Shown piece after piece: positions 51,701-59,921 of a stretch of DNA of 64,000 nucleotides. Source of the stretch: CAXXOK01 sp964497495 (lineage in GTDB: Bacteria > Bacillota > Clostridia > Christensenellales > Aristaeellaceae); the NCBI GenBank assembly GCA_964497495.1, contig CAZCCZ010000013.1, positions 1 through 64,000 on the forward strand, given 5' to 3'. How positions within the stretch are numbered: the first letter of the stretch is position 1; every line of letters begins with the position of its first letter. Both the position numbers and the translations under genes were made by a program. The notes beneath the pieces were generated by a model. The model saw only the letters and a list, made by a program, of their open reading frames with translations, was not told the DNA's origin and did not search any database.

Positions 51701-52153
51701 ATGATTGCCATCGGTTGCGACCATGCGGGCATCGATCTGAAACCGGACGTGATTGCCGTGCTTCAGGAACTGGGATTGCCCTACAAGGATTTCGGCACCT
51801 TCACCCACGACAGCGTGGACTATCCAGTATACGGCGAACTGGCCGCGCGCGCCGTCGCCTCCGGGGAGTGCGAACTGGGCGTCGTGATGTGCGGCACGGG
51901 CCAGGGCATCGGCATCGCGGCCAACAAGGTGCGCGGCGTGCGCTGCGCCATCTGCGCCGATTGCTATTCCGCCAAAATGAGCCGCGAGCATAACGACGCC
52001 AACATGATCGCCCTTGGCGCGCGCGTACTGGGCAGCGAGCTGGCCCGGATGGTGCTGCGCACATGGCTGACCTCGAAATTCATCGGCGACCGTCACGCCC
52101 GGCGTGTTGGGGAAATCAACACGCTGGACGAAGGCGGCACGCTGAAATCGTAG
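51701..52153 (+). CDS. rpiB: Ribose-5-phosphate isomerase B
   Basis: A 150-residue sugar-phosphate isomerase that interconverts ribose-5- and ribulose-5-phosphate in the pentose phosphate pathway. Cys64 in VVMCGTGQGIGIAANK is the catalytic base. CDHAGIDLK opens the protein, and SREHNDANMIALGARV is standard. It lies 44 bases after the GGDEF-like gene, behind an AAAGGAAG site, and is probably transcribed with it. A terminator follows. Allose-6-phosphate or galactose-6-phosphate isomerases look similar, but no partner subunit is present. Confidence 0.93.
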   Translation: MIAIGCDHAGIDLKPDVIAVLQELGLPYKDFGTFTHDSVDYPVYGELAARAVASGECELGVVMCGTGQGIGIAANKVRGVRCAICADCYSAKMSREHNDANMIALGARVLGSELARMVLRTWLTSKFIGDRHARRVGEINTLDEGGTLKS

Positions 52154-52189
52154 TTGCGCCGGGAACCGGACGAACGGCACAGGGAAACA

Positions 52190-52221
52190 GGCGCGTCCCG
52201 GAAACGAGACGCGCCGTTTTT
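52190..52221 (+). terminator. Rho-independent terminator after rpiB
   Basis: GGCGCGTC (52190-52197) and GACGCGCC (52208-52215) flank a ten-base loop and are followed by GTTTTT. Confidence 0.85.
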
Positions 52222-52256
52222 CAGGCTTTGGGCTTCCGGTTCGGAAGGGAATGCCG

Positions 52257-53213
52257 ATGAATAAGACGCTTCGCGCCAACCTGCTCCTGCTGCTGACCGC
52301 CGCCATATGGGGCGTGGCTTTCGTGGCGCAGGACGTGGCGATGGATACCATGGAGCCCTTTACCTTCAACGCAGCGCGGATGCTGATCGCCGCGCTGGTT
52401 CTTTTACCCTGCATCCGCCTGCTGGACGCGTTGGAACGCAGGCGCGCCCCGGCGGAGGGCGGCAAGGGCCAGGCCTACGCGCGGAGCCGGGCCCGCCTGA
52501 CGCCGGAAAAGCGGCGCAACCTGATACTGGGCGGCGTATGCTGCGGCGTGGCGCTGTTCGCCGGTTCCAGCCTGCAGCAGTTCGGCATCAAGGCGACTTC
52601 GGCGGGCAAGGCGGGGTTCGTGACGGCGCTCTACATCGTGCTTGTGCCGCTGAGCGGCCTTTTCTTCAAACGCTCCGTGCGCCGCAACGTATGGATGGCC
52701 GTGGGGCTTTGCATCGTCGGCCTGTTCCTGCTGTGCGTCACCGACACCTTCACCGTGAGCGACGGCGATATCGCGCTGCTGCTGGGCGCGGCGGCCTACA
52801 CCGCGCACATCCTGCTGATCGACCATTTCTCCCCGCGCACCGACTGCGTTCGTATGAGCTGCCTGCAGTTCTTCGTGACCGCGGCGCTTTGCGCGGTGCT
52901 GATGCTCTTTACGGAGCGCCCGTCGTTTTCCTCGCTTCTGCGCGGCTGGGTACCGCTGCTGTACGCGGGCGTTTTAAGCGGCGGGCTGGGCTACACCCTG
53001 CAGATCGTGGCCCAGCGGGACACCAACCCCACCGTGGCTTCGCTTCTGATGAGCCTGGAAAGCGTGTTCGCAGTGGTGGCCCAGTGGCTGATCCTGGGCG
53101 AACTGCTTACCTCCCGGGAACTGCTGGGTTGCGGGCTGATGCTCTGCGGCATCGTGCTGGCGCAGCTGCCCGCGCGGTTTGCCCGCCGTACCCGGCGTCT
53201 TCCGGATTGTTAA
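52257..53213 (+). CDS. EamA/DMT family transporter
   Basis: A 318-residue membrane protein with about ten helices in two EamA repeats. The first repeat contains LLLLLTAAIWGVAFVAQDVA and the second LLLGAAAYTAHILLIDHF. A charged cytoplasmic loop (about residues 62-90) lies after the second helix. The closing GYTLQIVAQRDTNPTVASLL and SLESVFAVVAQWLILGE are typical of the RhaT/YdcZ-like exporter group. The substrate is unknown. The ATG at 52257 has a GGAAGGG site; another ATG two codons upstream overlaps that site. It is unrelated in sequence detail to the DMT protein at 13983. Confidence 0.85.
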   Translation: MNKTLRANLLLLLTAAIWGVAFVAQDVAMDTMEPFTFNAARMLIAALVLLPCIRLLDALERRRAPAEGGKGQAYARSRARLTPEKRRNLILGGVCCGVALFAGSSLQQFGIKATSAGKAGFVTALYIVLVPLSGLFFKRSVRRNVWMAVGLCIVGLFLLCVTDTFTVSDGDIALLLGAAAYTAHILLIDHFSPRTDCVRMSCLQFFVTAALCAVLMLFTERPSFSSLLRGWVPLLYAGVLSGGLGYTLQIVAQRDTNPTVASLLMSLESVFAVVAQWLILGELLTSRELLGCGLMLCGIVLAQLPARFARRTRRLPDC

Positions 53214-53317
53214 CAGTATGTTCATGATACTTTCACCCAAACGTCACCGTGCGGGACGATACTCTGCCCGTGAATGTTGAGAGGATACTCTCCGCCATCA
53301 CGAAGGGAGGGTTTGAC

Positions 53318-53446
53318 ATGAAGGCGAACAACAGTCCGGATACGTCCAAAAAGCCCCTGGCGGGCAAGGACGGCAAACCTGTTCCGACCACCAACGGCGC
53401 AAAGCCGCCCATCGGAAAAGATTGCAAAACCACGGGCAAGGCTTAA
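53318..53446 (+). CDS. Small lysine-rich protein, 42 residues
   Basis: The short frame begins MKANNSPDTSKKPLAG after a strong GGGAGGG site and ends KDCKTTGKA. It has ten lysines, several Pro and Gly, one cysteine and no membrane segment. A perfect terminator follows directly, so the gene is transcribed on its own and the frame is likely real. Two copies of GATACTCT lie at 53258 and 53284, just upstream. I recognise no family. A nucleic-acid-binding or secreted peptide role is only possible, not shown. Confidence 0.5.
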   Translation: MKANNSPDTSKKPLAGKDGKPVPTTNGAKPPIGKDCKTTGKA

Positions 53447-53452
53447 CGGGTA

Positions 53453-53489
53453 AAAGCAGAACCACCGGCGATGCCGGTGGTTCTGCTTT
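53453..53489 (+). terminator. Terminator after the 42-residue protein
   Basis: AAAGCAGAACCACCGGC and GCCGGTGGTTCTGCTTT are perfect inverted copies with a GAT loop. The right arm ends in TTT. Confidence 0.85.
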
Positions 53490-53492
53490 CGT

Positions 53493-53613
53493 CAAAAAAG
53501 TGGGCAAGCCACTTTTTTGAGTTCCGGGCTATGCTTGCGGCGATGCCGCAAACTTCCCGCCCGCCCGGCGAAGCCGGGCAATACGAATACAGCCGGAGGG
53601 TTTCGACCCTCCG
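53493..53613. repeat. Run of four further hairpins
   Basis: Immediately after the terminator lie CAAAAAAGTGG/CCACTTTTTTG (53493-53519), TTGCGGC/GCCGCAA (53535-53551), GCCCGGC/GCCGGGC (53563-53579) and CGGAGGG/CCCTCCG (53594-53613). All arms are perfect. The first works as a two-way terminator. The regular series may be a structured RNA or a repeated-palindrome site. The rest of the 53614-53791 gap shows nothing else clear. Confidence 0.65.
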
Positions 53614-53791
53614 ACACCACCCATGGAACGCGATTATTTTTCAACAGAAAAATCACGGTTATGGCGGTGATTCATGAACCGGGAAAAGATCATGTCGTTG
53701 GATTGCGCACGGGGAGCTCGGCCATCCGTTTCGTTTACGGACAGCCGTTGCGCCGCCGAGGCAGAAGGCGGAACGATGCGGGAAACGCCGC

Positions 53792-55399
53792 TCAGGCTTT
53801 CGGGTACTTCGCCTTCTCCTGACGCAGCACGGTTTTGAATTTCCAGCCGCCCTGTTTGGCGGCGTCTTTGGCTATTTTGGCCAGTTCGCCCAGATCCAGC
53901 GCCAAGTCCACCACCTTGCCCTCGGGCCCGAACCGGACGATCTTCACTTTTCGAAACAGCGTGGCGCCGGATTGAACGCCGGTTTCGTAACCGCCGTCCA
54001 ACGAAATCCCGCCGCCGCTTTCGGTGGTTTTCTGCCACATGAAAACGGTCTTCTCCGTTTCGTCGGCCAGGAGATACGCATCCAGAACGAATTTCTTTTT
54101 TCCGACGCTCCAGCCCGCGTTGAGGAACTCTGCGTGGATTTCCACGTCGGAAGCTTTACCCGCGGTAAAGACGATTCCGATCTTTTCGTAGGCCTGTGTG
54201 ATCTGCGCGAGAACCGACGTTTTGGACATGGCGGCCACTCCTTTCGCGGCGGTCGTGCTTTTCGGCTTCCCGGCCCGCTTCGGCGTACCGGGGAACGACG
54301 GGGACGCGGTTCGTTTCGGTTTCCCGCCCTCCCGGGACGCGGAATCTTTTCGGGGCGGACGGTCGGGGCTGTTCCCGCCGTCGAACTGGATGATCTTGCG
54401 CACGAACCGGTAACCGCCCACCAGTGTGCGCTGGCCCGCTTCGCCCGGCAGCGTTGCCGCGCGGCCCAGGGGGTTACGGCGCAGGTTCGTATAGAGCGCC
54501 TTGTCGAAATCGAGGATGGTCTGCCACATGCGGCGGTTTAGCGCTAGGCTGTCCTCCGTATCCTTGATGTATTGCAGCGCGGTCGTGGTGGCCAGCATCC
54601 CCGCGCAATAGTTGAGCATATATCCGCACAGGGTTTTGGGGAGCGCGCGAAGCTGCGCCAGCGTATAGCAGGTCGCCACCGCTTCCGTCATGCGGGTCAG
54701 CTGGTCCAGCCGGCCCAGGATGTTTTTTTCCGCGATGGACTGGTCCGCCCGGCCGATATAGTAGCCGTAAAGCGGCTCGTTGAGGTAGTAGACCCGCCGG
54801 GTATAGGGCAGGGGCTGGTAGATGTACAGGTTATCCTCGTAAAATGTGTGTTTGGGCAGTTCCAGCGGCATATCACGCAATAGTTGCGTGCGGTAGACGA
54901 GAGAATGGATCATGAACTGCTTATGCACCGGAAAACGGCGGACGTCCTCCCACGGCATCACCCTGCCGGGGGTAAGGCTGACGCGGTAGTTGACGGTAAA
55001 CACCGCCTGCCGCCCGGCCTGATCGTACACATAGTCGTTCACGATCAGGTCGGGCGGCTCCCCTTCGCCCGCGAAGCCGCGCAGGGTTGCCAGCAGTTTC
55101 GCAAGGGACGCGCCGTCCAGACGGTCGTCCGAATCCACGACCTTGAAATACAGGCCCTGCGCGCGCCGGAGGCCCTGGTTGATCCCCTCGCCGTGGCCTC
55201 CGTTTTCCTGATGAACGACGCGTATGATCGCGGGATGGCGCGCCGCGTATTCGTCGGCGATCGCGCCGGTTTCGTCTGCGGAGCCGTCGTCGATCACGAT
55301 CACGTCCAGCTCCTCGCCGCCGGGCAGGAGCGAGTCGAGGCAGCGCCGCATATAGGCCGCCGAATTATAACAGGGCACGGTCACCGTGAGCAGTTTCAT
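53792..55399 (-). CDS. Glycosyltransferase family 2 fused to an unknown C-terminal domain
   Basis: A 535-residue protein. Residues 1-335 are a GT-A glycosyltransferase (LLTVTVPCYNSAAYMRRCLD, IVIDDGSADETGAIADEY, YFKVVDSDDRLD). Residues about 341-390 are a basic Pro/Ser/Lys-rich linker. Residues 391-535 form a separate alpha/beta domain (SKTSVLAQITQAYEKIGIVF; ISLDGGYETGVQSG; KVVDLALDLGELAKIA) that I do not recognise. The C-terminal domain has its own ATG with an AAAGGAG site eight bases upstream, so it may also be made as a free 145-residue protein. It lies in a cluster with glf and a membrane GT2, so the enzyme probably adds a sugar, perhaps galactofuranose, to a surface glycan. Confidence 0.8.
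   Translation of the reverse strand: MKLLTVTVPCYNSAAYMRRCLDSLLPGGEELDVIVIDDGSADETGAIADEYAARHPAIIRVVHQENGGHGEGINQGLRRAQGLYFKVVDSDDRLDGASLAKLLATLRGFAGEGEPPDLIVNDYVYDQAGRQAVFTVNYRVSLTPGRVMPWEDVRRFPVHKQFMIHSLVYRTQLLRDMPLELPKHTFYEDNLYIYQPLPYTRRVYYLNEPLYGYYIGRADQSIAEKNILGRLDQLTRMTEAVATCYTLAQLRALPKTLCGYMLNYCAGMLATTTALQYIKDTEDSLALNRRMWQTILDFDKALYTNLRRNPLGRAATLPGEAGQRTLVGGYRFVRKIIQFDGGNSPDRPPRKDSASREGGKPKRTASPSFPGTPKRAGKPKSTTAAKGVAAMSKTSVLAQITQAYEKIGIVFTAGKASDVEIHAEFLNAGWSVGKKKFVLDAYLLADETEKTVFMWQKTTESGGGISLDGGYETGVQSGATLFRKVKIVRFGPEGKVVDLALDLGELAKIAKDAAKQGGWKFKTVLRQEKAKYPKA
54227..54244 (-). promoter_or_regulatory. Internal ribosome binding site and start inside the GT2 fusion gene
   Basis: On the minus strand AAAGGAG (54238-54244) lies eight bases before an in-frame ATG (54227-54229, residue 391 of the fusion). 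The spacing is ideal and the start coincides with the end of the basic linker, so translation from here would yield exactly the C-terminal domain (145 residues). Confidence 0.6.
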
Positions 55400-55475
55400 A
55401 GGCTACCCTTTCCCTCGCTCTACAGTTTCGTGAACGCCGCGCCGCGGAGCGCGCGGGGGCGGACGGGGTATCGGC

Positions 55476-56615
55476 TCAGCTTCTCTCGCTTAGCGCCCGC
55501 GCCGTCTCCAGCGCGCGGCTTACGATGGCGTCGATGTTGTAGTACCGGTATTCCGCCAAACGCCCCAGCAGGGTGAGCGTTTCGCAGCGGTCGGCTTCCC
55601 GCCGGTATTCGGCGTAGCGGGCCCGGCTCTCGTCGTCCGGGATGGGGTAATAAGGGATGTCCCCCTCTCCGCAGGCGCGGGGGTATTCCCTTGCGACGGT
55701 CGTTACGCCGTCCAGCTTCTGCCCCGTCAGCTTCTTGAACTCGGTGATCCGCGTGAAAGCTTCGTCCACGGTATAGTTCACTACGCCCGCCGGCTGGAAG
55801 CTGTCCTCGGCGAGGGTTTCGAAGGCGAAATCCAGCGTGCGGTAGGGGAGCCGCCCCAGCCGGTATTCCAGCAGTTCGTCCAGCGCGCCGGTATAAATAA
55901 CCGGTTCGCGGCAGGGTTCGCCGCCGATGCGCAGCGTATCGCCAGCAAGCGTCAGGCCCGCATCCGTTCCAAGCTCCACGCGGATGCGGGGGTGGTCCAG
56001 CATTCTGGTAAACAGGGCGGCGTAGCCGTCCGCCGGCATTCCCTGCCAGGGATCCTGAAAATAGCCGCAATCCTCGCTCACCAGCACCGGCACGCGCTTC
56101 ATGGCATCCGGGTCCAGCGCGTCGGGCGCGACGCCCCACTGCTTCAGGGTATAGAAGCGGAATACGTTCTCGTATACGTAGTTTGCCAGCTCGCGCAGTT
56201 CCGGTTCCTCGCGCCTGAGAAGGTCCAGTATGGCGACCCGCGCGCCGTACCCGTAAACCCCGCGAAGACGCTCCTCCAGCCGGGCAGCCTGTTGCGCCGG
56301 GAACGCCGCGCGCAGGGACAGCAGGTTGAAAGGCACGGGAAGGAGTGTTCCGTGAACGTTTGCCAGCACCCGGTGCCGGAGGGGATACCACTCCGTGAAC
56401 CGGCTGAGGAAATCGAAGGCGTTCCGATCCTGTGTGTGGAAAATATGGGGGCCGTACCGGTGCACCAGCACCCCCGCCGCGTCTTTCTCGTCATAGGTGT
56501 TGCCCGCCGCGTGGGGACGCCGTTCCAATACCACGACCTCCGCGTTCCCGTTTTCCGCCAGCGCGCGCGCGGCGGTGCAGCCCGCGGGCCCGGCGCCGAT
56601 GACCCAGTAACGCAT
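55476..56615 (-). CDS. glf: UDP-galactopyranose mutase
   Basis: A 379-residue flavoenzyme that turns UDP-galactopyranose into UDP-galactofuranose, the donor for galactofuranose in surface glycans. The N-terminal FAD-binding motif is YWVIGAGPAGCTAARAL. RYGPHIFHTQD, a QWGVAPDALDP block and RITEFKKLTG are family hallmarks, and the C-terminal TLLGRLAEYRYYNIDAIV closes the FAD site. The two flanking GT2 enzymes are likely users of the product. The start has a GGAGCG site and the N-terminus begins directly with the dinucleotide fold. Confidence 0.94.
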   Translation of the reverse strand: MRYWVIGAGPAGCTAARALAENGNAEVVVLERRPHAAGNTYDEKDAAGVLVHRYGPHIFHTQDRNAFDFLSRFTEWYPLRHRVLANVHGTLLPVPFNLLSLRAAFPAQQAARLEERLRGVYGYGARVAILDLLRREEPELRELANYVYENVFRFYTLKQWGVAPDALDPDAMKRVPVLVSEDCGYFQDPWQGMPADGYAALFTRMLDHPRIRVELGTDAGLTLAGDTLRIGGEPCREPVIYTGALDELLEYRLGRLPYRTLDFAFETLAEDSFQPAGVVNYTVDEAFTRITEFKKLTGQKLDGVTTVAREYPRACGEGDIPYYPIPDDESRARYAEYRREADRCETLTLLGRLAEYRYYNIDAIVSRALETARALSERS

Positions 56616-56769
56616 GGAAACGCTCCTTTTTCACCCGAAAGGTCCGTTTATCGCCGTCGGGCAGAACGTACCGATAAACAAAGGCCCCGGCGCCGGTATC
56701 GCCGAAACGGTACCGCGGCTGCGGGGCTTGGTGCGGGGCGGTACCGGCCGGTTCGAACCGTTTCCGGTT

Positions 56770-58140
56770 TTATACGGGGTAACTGTGCTCCGCCATATTC
56801 AGTTGCCGTACGGCTTTCGGCTCCATACGGGGGTCGTACAGGCAGCCTTCGTGCGTCGCATTGATCCTGTGCGTGGTTTTCACCCACACCTTCTGGTGGC
56901 GGAAACGGAACAGGCCCCAGATCTGCGCGAGCGCCACGATGACGGTGTTGAGCATCAGGCTCGCGATGTTCCTGAACAGGGAAAGCGGCCGGAAGCGCTC
57001 GCCGTTGTCCAGCCAGTCCGCCACGTAGAAAAGAACGATGAAGGAATACAGGAAGATCAGCAGGCTGGGATAGTTTACGGTAAACCAGTCCCAGAAGGTA
57101 AGGGTCGCGTCTGTGGTCGCAAGCAGCCCCGTCCACTGGAACACCTGCAGAACGGCGCTCAGCGCAAGCTGGATCATCATGATAATAAAGGGCGTAAGGC
57201 TGTATACGTATAGGAAGGTGCTCAGAAACTCGCCGAAACTGATGCGCTTTTCCCGGAAGGCCCGGATGATGCGCCGGGTATTTTTAAAGCATACGAACCA
57301 GTGCCCCTGCGCCCAGCGGATGCGCTGCCGCAGGCTCGCGCGCCAGCTGGTGGGCTTTTCGTCGTAGATACGCACGTTGTTGTTCCACAGGATGCGCTTG
57401 CCTTCGCACGTGGCCTCCACCTGCAGCTCGAAGTCCTCCGTCAGCGACATGGCCGTCCAGCCGCCGCGCCGGGCCAGATAATCCGCGCGCACCGCGAAGC
57501 CCGTGCCGCCGATCACACTGTTGATGCCGATGCGGCTCTTAGCGTACTGGAAAAACCGGTTGGTGATGGTGTAGCTCATATAGTAATAGAGCGCCACCAA
57601 CCCCTTCTTGTTCTTGCAGCCGAGGTAACACTGTACGATGTCCGCCTCCGGGTGGTCCAGCAGTTGGCTGTTGACTTCCCGGAACAGGTTGGTGTCGATG
57701 CGGTTGTCCGCGTCAAAAAAGATTACCAGATCGTACTTGTCTTTATATCCCGCCAGCGCGTTCAAAGCCTTTTGCAGCACGATCGGCTTGCCGGTCGGCG
57801 CGTCGGGACTCTCTTTGAACGTTTCCAGGACGTTGGCGCCCATCTCGCGGGCGATGGCGGCGGTACGGTCCTGGCAGCTGTCGGCGAGAATGTAAAAATC
57901 GTACAGTTCTTTGGGATAATCCATGGACTGAAGGTTGCTGATGATGCCGGAGATGACCGCTTCCTCGTTGTGTGCGGGCACCAGTACCAGATACTTCAGT
58001 TTCGGGTCATGATCCTGGTAGTCCTTGGTTACCTTCTTGAAACCGAAAATACTGATATAGAGCTGATAAACGATGATTAAAACCAGCCATAGGGTCATGA
58101 CCCAGTTAATCAACCCGATGACCGTGCTAACAGCCTGCAC
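56770..58140 (-). CDS. Membrane-anchored glycosyltransferase family 2, processive type
   Basis: A 456-residue enzyme. One helix lies near the N-terminus (LINWVMTLWLVLIIVYQLYI). The catalytic domain shows LVPAHNEEAVISGIISNLQS, IFFDADNRID and TEDFELQVEATCEGKRILWN, and an acceptor-site motif RQRIRWAQGHW (Q-x-x-R-W type) follows. Three to four helices lie at the C-terminus. This is the arrangement of processive enzymes such as poly-GlcNAc or hyaluronan synthases, which polymerise and export the chain, though non-processive relatives exist. The GTG at 58140 has a GGAGG site and a near-consensus promoter. Confidence 0.88.
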   Translation of the reverse strand: MQAVSTVIGLINWVMTLWLVLIIVYQLYISIFGFKKVTKDYQDHDPKLKYLVLVPAHNEEAVISGIISNLQSMDYPKELYDFYILADSCQDRTAAIAREMGANVLETFKESPDAPTGKPIVLQKALNALAGYKDKYDLVIFFDADNRIDTNLFREVNSQLLDHPEADIVQCYLGCKNKKGLVALYYYMSYTITNRFFQYAKSRIGINSVIGGTGFAVRADYLARRGGWTAMSLTEDFELQVEATCEGKRILWNNNVRIYDEKPTSWRASLRQRIRWAQGHWFVCFKNTRRIIRAFREKRISFGEFLSTFLYVYSLTPFIIMMIQLALSAVLQVFQWTGLLATTDATLTFWDWFTVNYPSLLIFLYSFIVLFYVADWLDNGERFRPLSLFRNIASLMLNTVIVALAQIWGLFRFRHQKVWVKTTHRINATHEGCLYDPRMEPKAVRQLNMAEHSYPV

Positions 58141-58183
58141 CTTCGGACAGCCTCCGTTCCATCGTCGCGTGGTTAAACATCTT

Positions 58184-58212
58184 TTTATACACTGATTCGC
58201 GCGAAATGTCAA
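58184..58212 (-). promoter_or_regulatory. Promoter for the membrane GT2 gene
   Basis: On the minus strand TTGACA (58207-58212) and TATAAA (58184-58189) have 17-base spacing. The -35 overlaps the stop region of the upstream kinase-like gene. Confidence 0.8.
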
Positions 58213-59894
58213 TGCCGATCATAGAACGTACATTCGCCGATAAATTCCCGTAAAATGCTCAGCGGCGGGATTTCGTACAGCACGTCGTCGTCGATCGGCA
58301 GCAGGTATTGCAGGAACTTGAGCAGCCTGTGGGCCACCAGCGCTTCGGGCGCGGTTTGGGGAATTCGCGCGAGCAGGTCGAAGGTCACGTGCTTGAGCAC
58401 CGGCAGCTCGTAGTGCAGGGAGGTGTTGAACATCACGTCCGCCTTTTCCTGATTGGGGAATACCCACCGTTCTTCACCCACGCGGACGCTGGGCCACATG
58501 GCGATGGTCTGCTCCGGGCTTGCGCCGCGGAACTTCACGTCCCGCGTGATGCGGCGCAGCAGCCGGACGTCCGTCGTGCGGATGCGGTTATGGTTGTCCA
58601 GATTGATGCAGGGCAGAGCGCTGACGTATACGCCGTAGGTAAGCTGTTCCGGCAGTTCGCGGGTCACCCGGTCGTTGAGGGCGTGGATGCCTTCCAGAAT
58701 CAGCGGGCCGTTGCCAGCCAACGTAAGGGGATTGGTGCGGGACGAGCGGCGGCCGGTGAGAAAATCGAAGGTCGGCATCTGCACGGTCTGCGCGGACAGA
58801 AGCTGCTCGATGCACCGGCTTAAGTAGGGCGTGTCCAGCGCGTCCACGTTCTCCAAATCGGGCTGTCCGTCCGGCCCGGGCGGGATCTCCTCGCGGGGAC
58901 GGTAAAAATCATCCAGCGAAACCAGTTGCGGCCGTTTGCCCAGCACCTGAAGATGTACGGCCAGCCGGTGCGCGAAGGTGGTTTTACCGCTGGAGGACGG
59001 GCCGAATACCAGCACGATCTGCGCGTTGCGGTTTACGATCTCGTCCGCGATGTGCGCGATGGATTTATCCTGAAGGGCCTCGTTTACGCGCACGAACTCC
59101 CGCATTTTCTTCTGCTCGATCATACGGTTGACGTCCGCGATGTTGCTTGCGCCCAGAATGGCGCACCACTCCTGCGATTCGTTGAACACGCGCAGGTGCT
59201 TGGGACGAGGCTGATAAGGCGCGGGCCTGTCCGGCTCGAGGGGGGAGGGCATGCGCAACACCAGCCCCGGGAAATGCGGCCGCAGCGCGAAGTGCTTCAG
59301 GTACCCCGTGGAAGGCACCATCGCCCCGTAAAAATATTCCCGCATATCTCCGATGCGGTACATCGGGATGGTATTCTCCGGCCGGTAGGCCAGAACCTCC
59401 GCCTTGTCGGGGTAGTTGTGCCCGGCGAAATACCGTATGGCCTGTTCTTTCGTCCAGACTTCCTTTTCAAAGGGCAGGTCGTCCTGCGCCAGCCGGCGCA
59501 TATCCGATTCCAGCTCGCCGACCATTGCGTGGCTCATGTCCTCCCCCAGCACGCGCAGGTAAACGCCGTACCCGATGGAGTTTAAAACGCGCACGCGCTT
59601 CCCGGGGTAGAGCCTCCCCATGCTCAGCAGGAACAGGAACCGAAGCGAACGCTCGTAAATTCGGCGGCCTTCCTCGTCCCGGTAAGTAACGCCTTCCAGC
59701 GTCATGCTTTCTTCCAGCGGCGCGTTCAGATCCATGCAGATGCCGCCGCGCATGACGCCCAACAGCTCCGCCGCGTCGTCCGGGGCGATGCCACGCACGG
59801 CGTCCAGCACGGTCGTGCCGAAGGGGAAACCGACGGTGCGCCCCCGGTAGGTAATGGAAACGCTTTGGTCCGCCGTGTCGTGTTGCGGATTCAT
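58209..59894 (-). CDS. Uridine kinase-like / TGS-domain nucleoside kinase
   Basis: A 561-residue protein. The N-terminus looks like a TGS-type beta-grasp (VSITYRGRTVGFPFGTTVLD), followed by a threonyl-tRNA-synthetase-like second additional domain (SMGRLYPGKRVRVLNSIGYG; MSHAMVGELESDMRRLA). The C-terminal half is a P-loop kinase of the uridine kinase/phosphoribulokinase family with FGPSSSGKTTFAHRL and LVSLDDFYRPREEIPP. Such fusions are common in Firmicutes and are annotated as nucleoside kinases; the true substrate is uncertain. The ATG begins shortly after the exonuclease gene ends. Confidence 0.85.
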   Translation of the reverse strand: MNPQHDTADQSVSITYRGRTVGFPFGTTVLDAVRGIAPDDAAELLGVMRGGICMDLNAPLEESMTLEGVTYRDEEGRRIYERSLRFLFLLSMGRLYPGKRVRVLNSIGYGVYLRVLGEDMSHAMVGELESDMRRLAQDDLPFEKEVWTKEQAIRYFAGHNYPDKAEVLAYRPENTIPMYRIGDMREYFYGAMVPSTGYLKHFALRPHFPGLVLRMPSPLEPDRPAPYQPRPKHLRVFNESQEWCAILGASNIADVNRMIEQKKMREFVRVNEALQDKSIAHIADEIVNRNAQIVLVFGPSSSGKTTFAHRLAVHLQVLGKRPQLVSLDDFYRPREEIPPGPDGQPDLENVDALDTPYLSRCIEQLLSAQTVQMPTFDFLTGRRSSRTNPLTLAGNGPLILEGIHALNDRVTRELPEQLTYGVYVSALPCINLDNHNRIRTTDVRLLRRITRDVKFRGASPEQTIAMWPSVRVGEERWVFPNQEKADVMFNTSLHYELPVLKHVTFDLLARIPQTAPEALVAHRLLKFLQYLLPIDDDVLYEIPPLSILREFIGECTFYDRH

Positions 59895-59921
59895 GAATGC
59901 CTCCGTACGGGTTCCGGTTGG

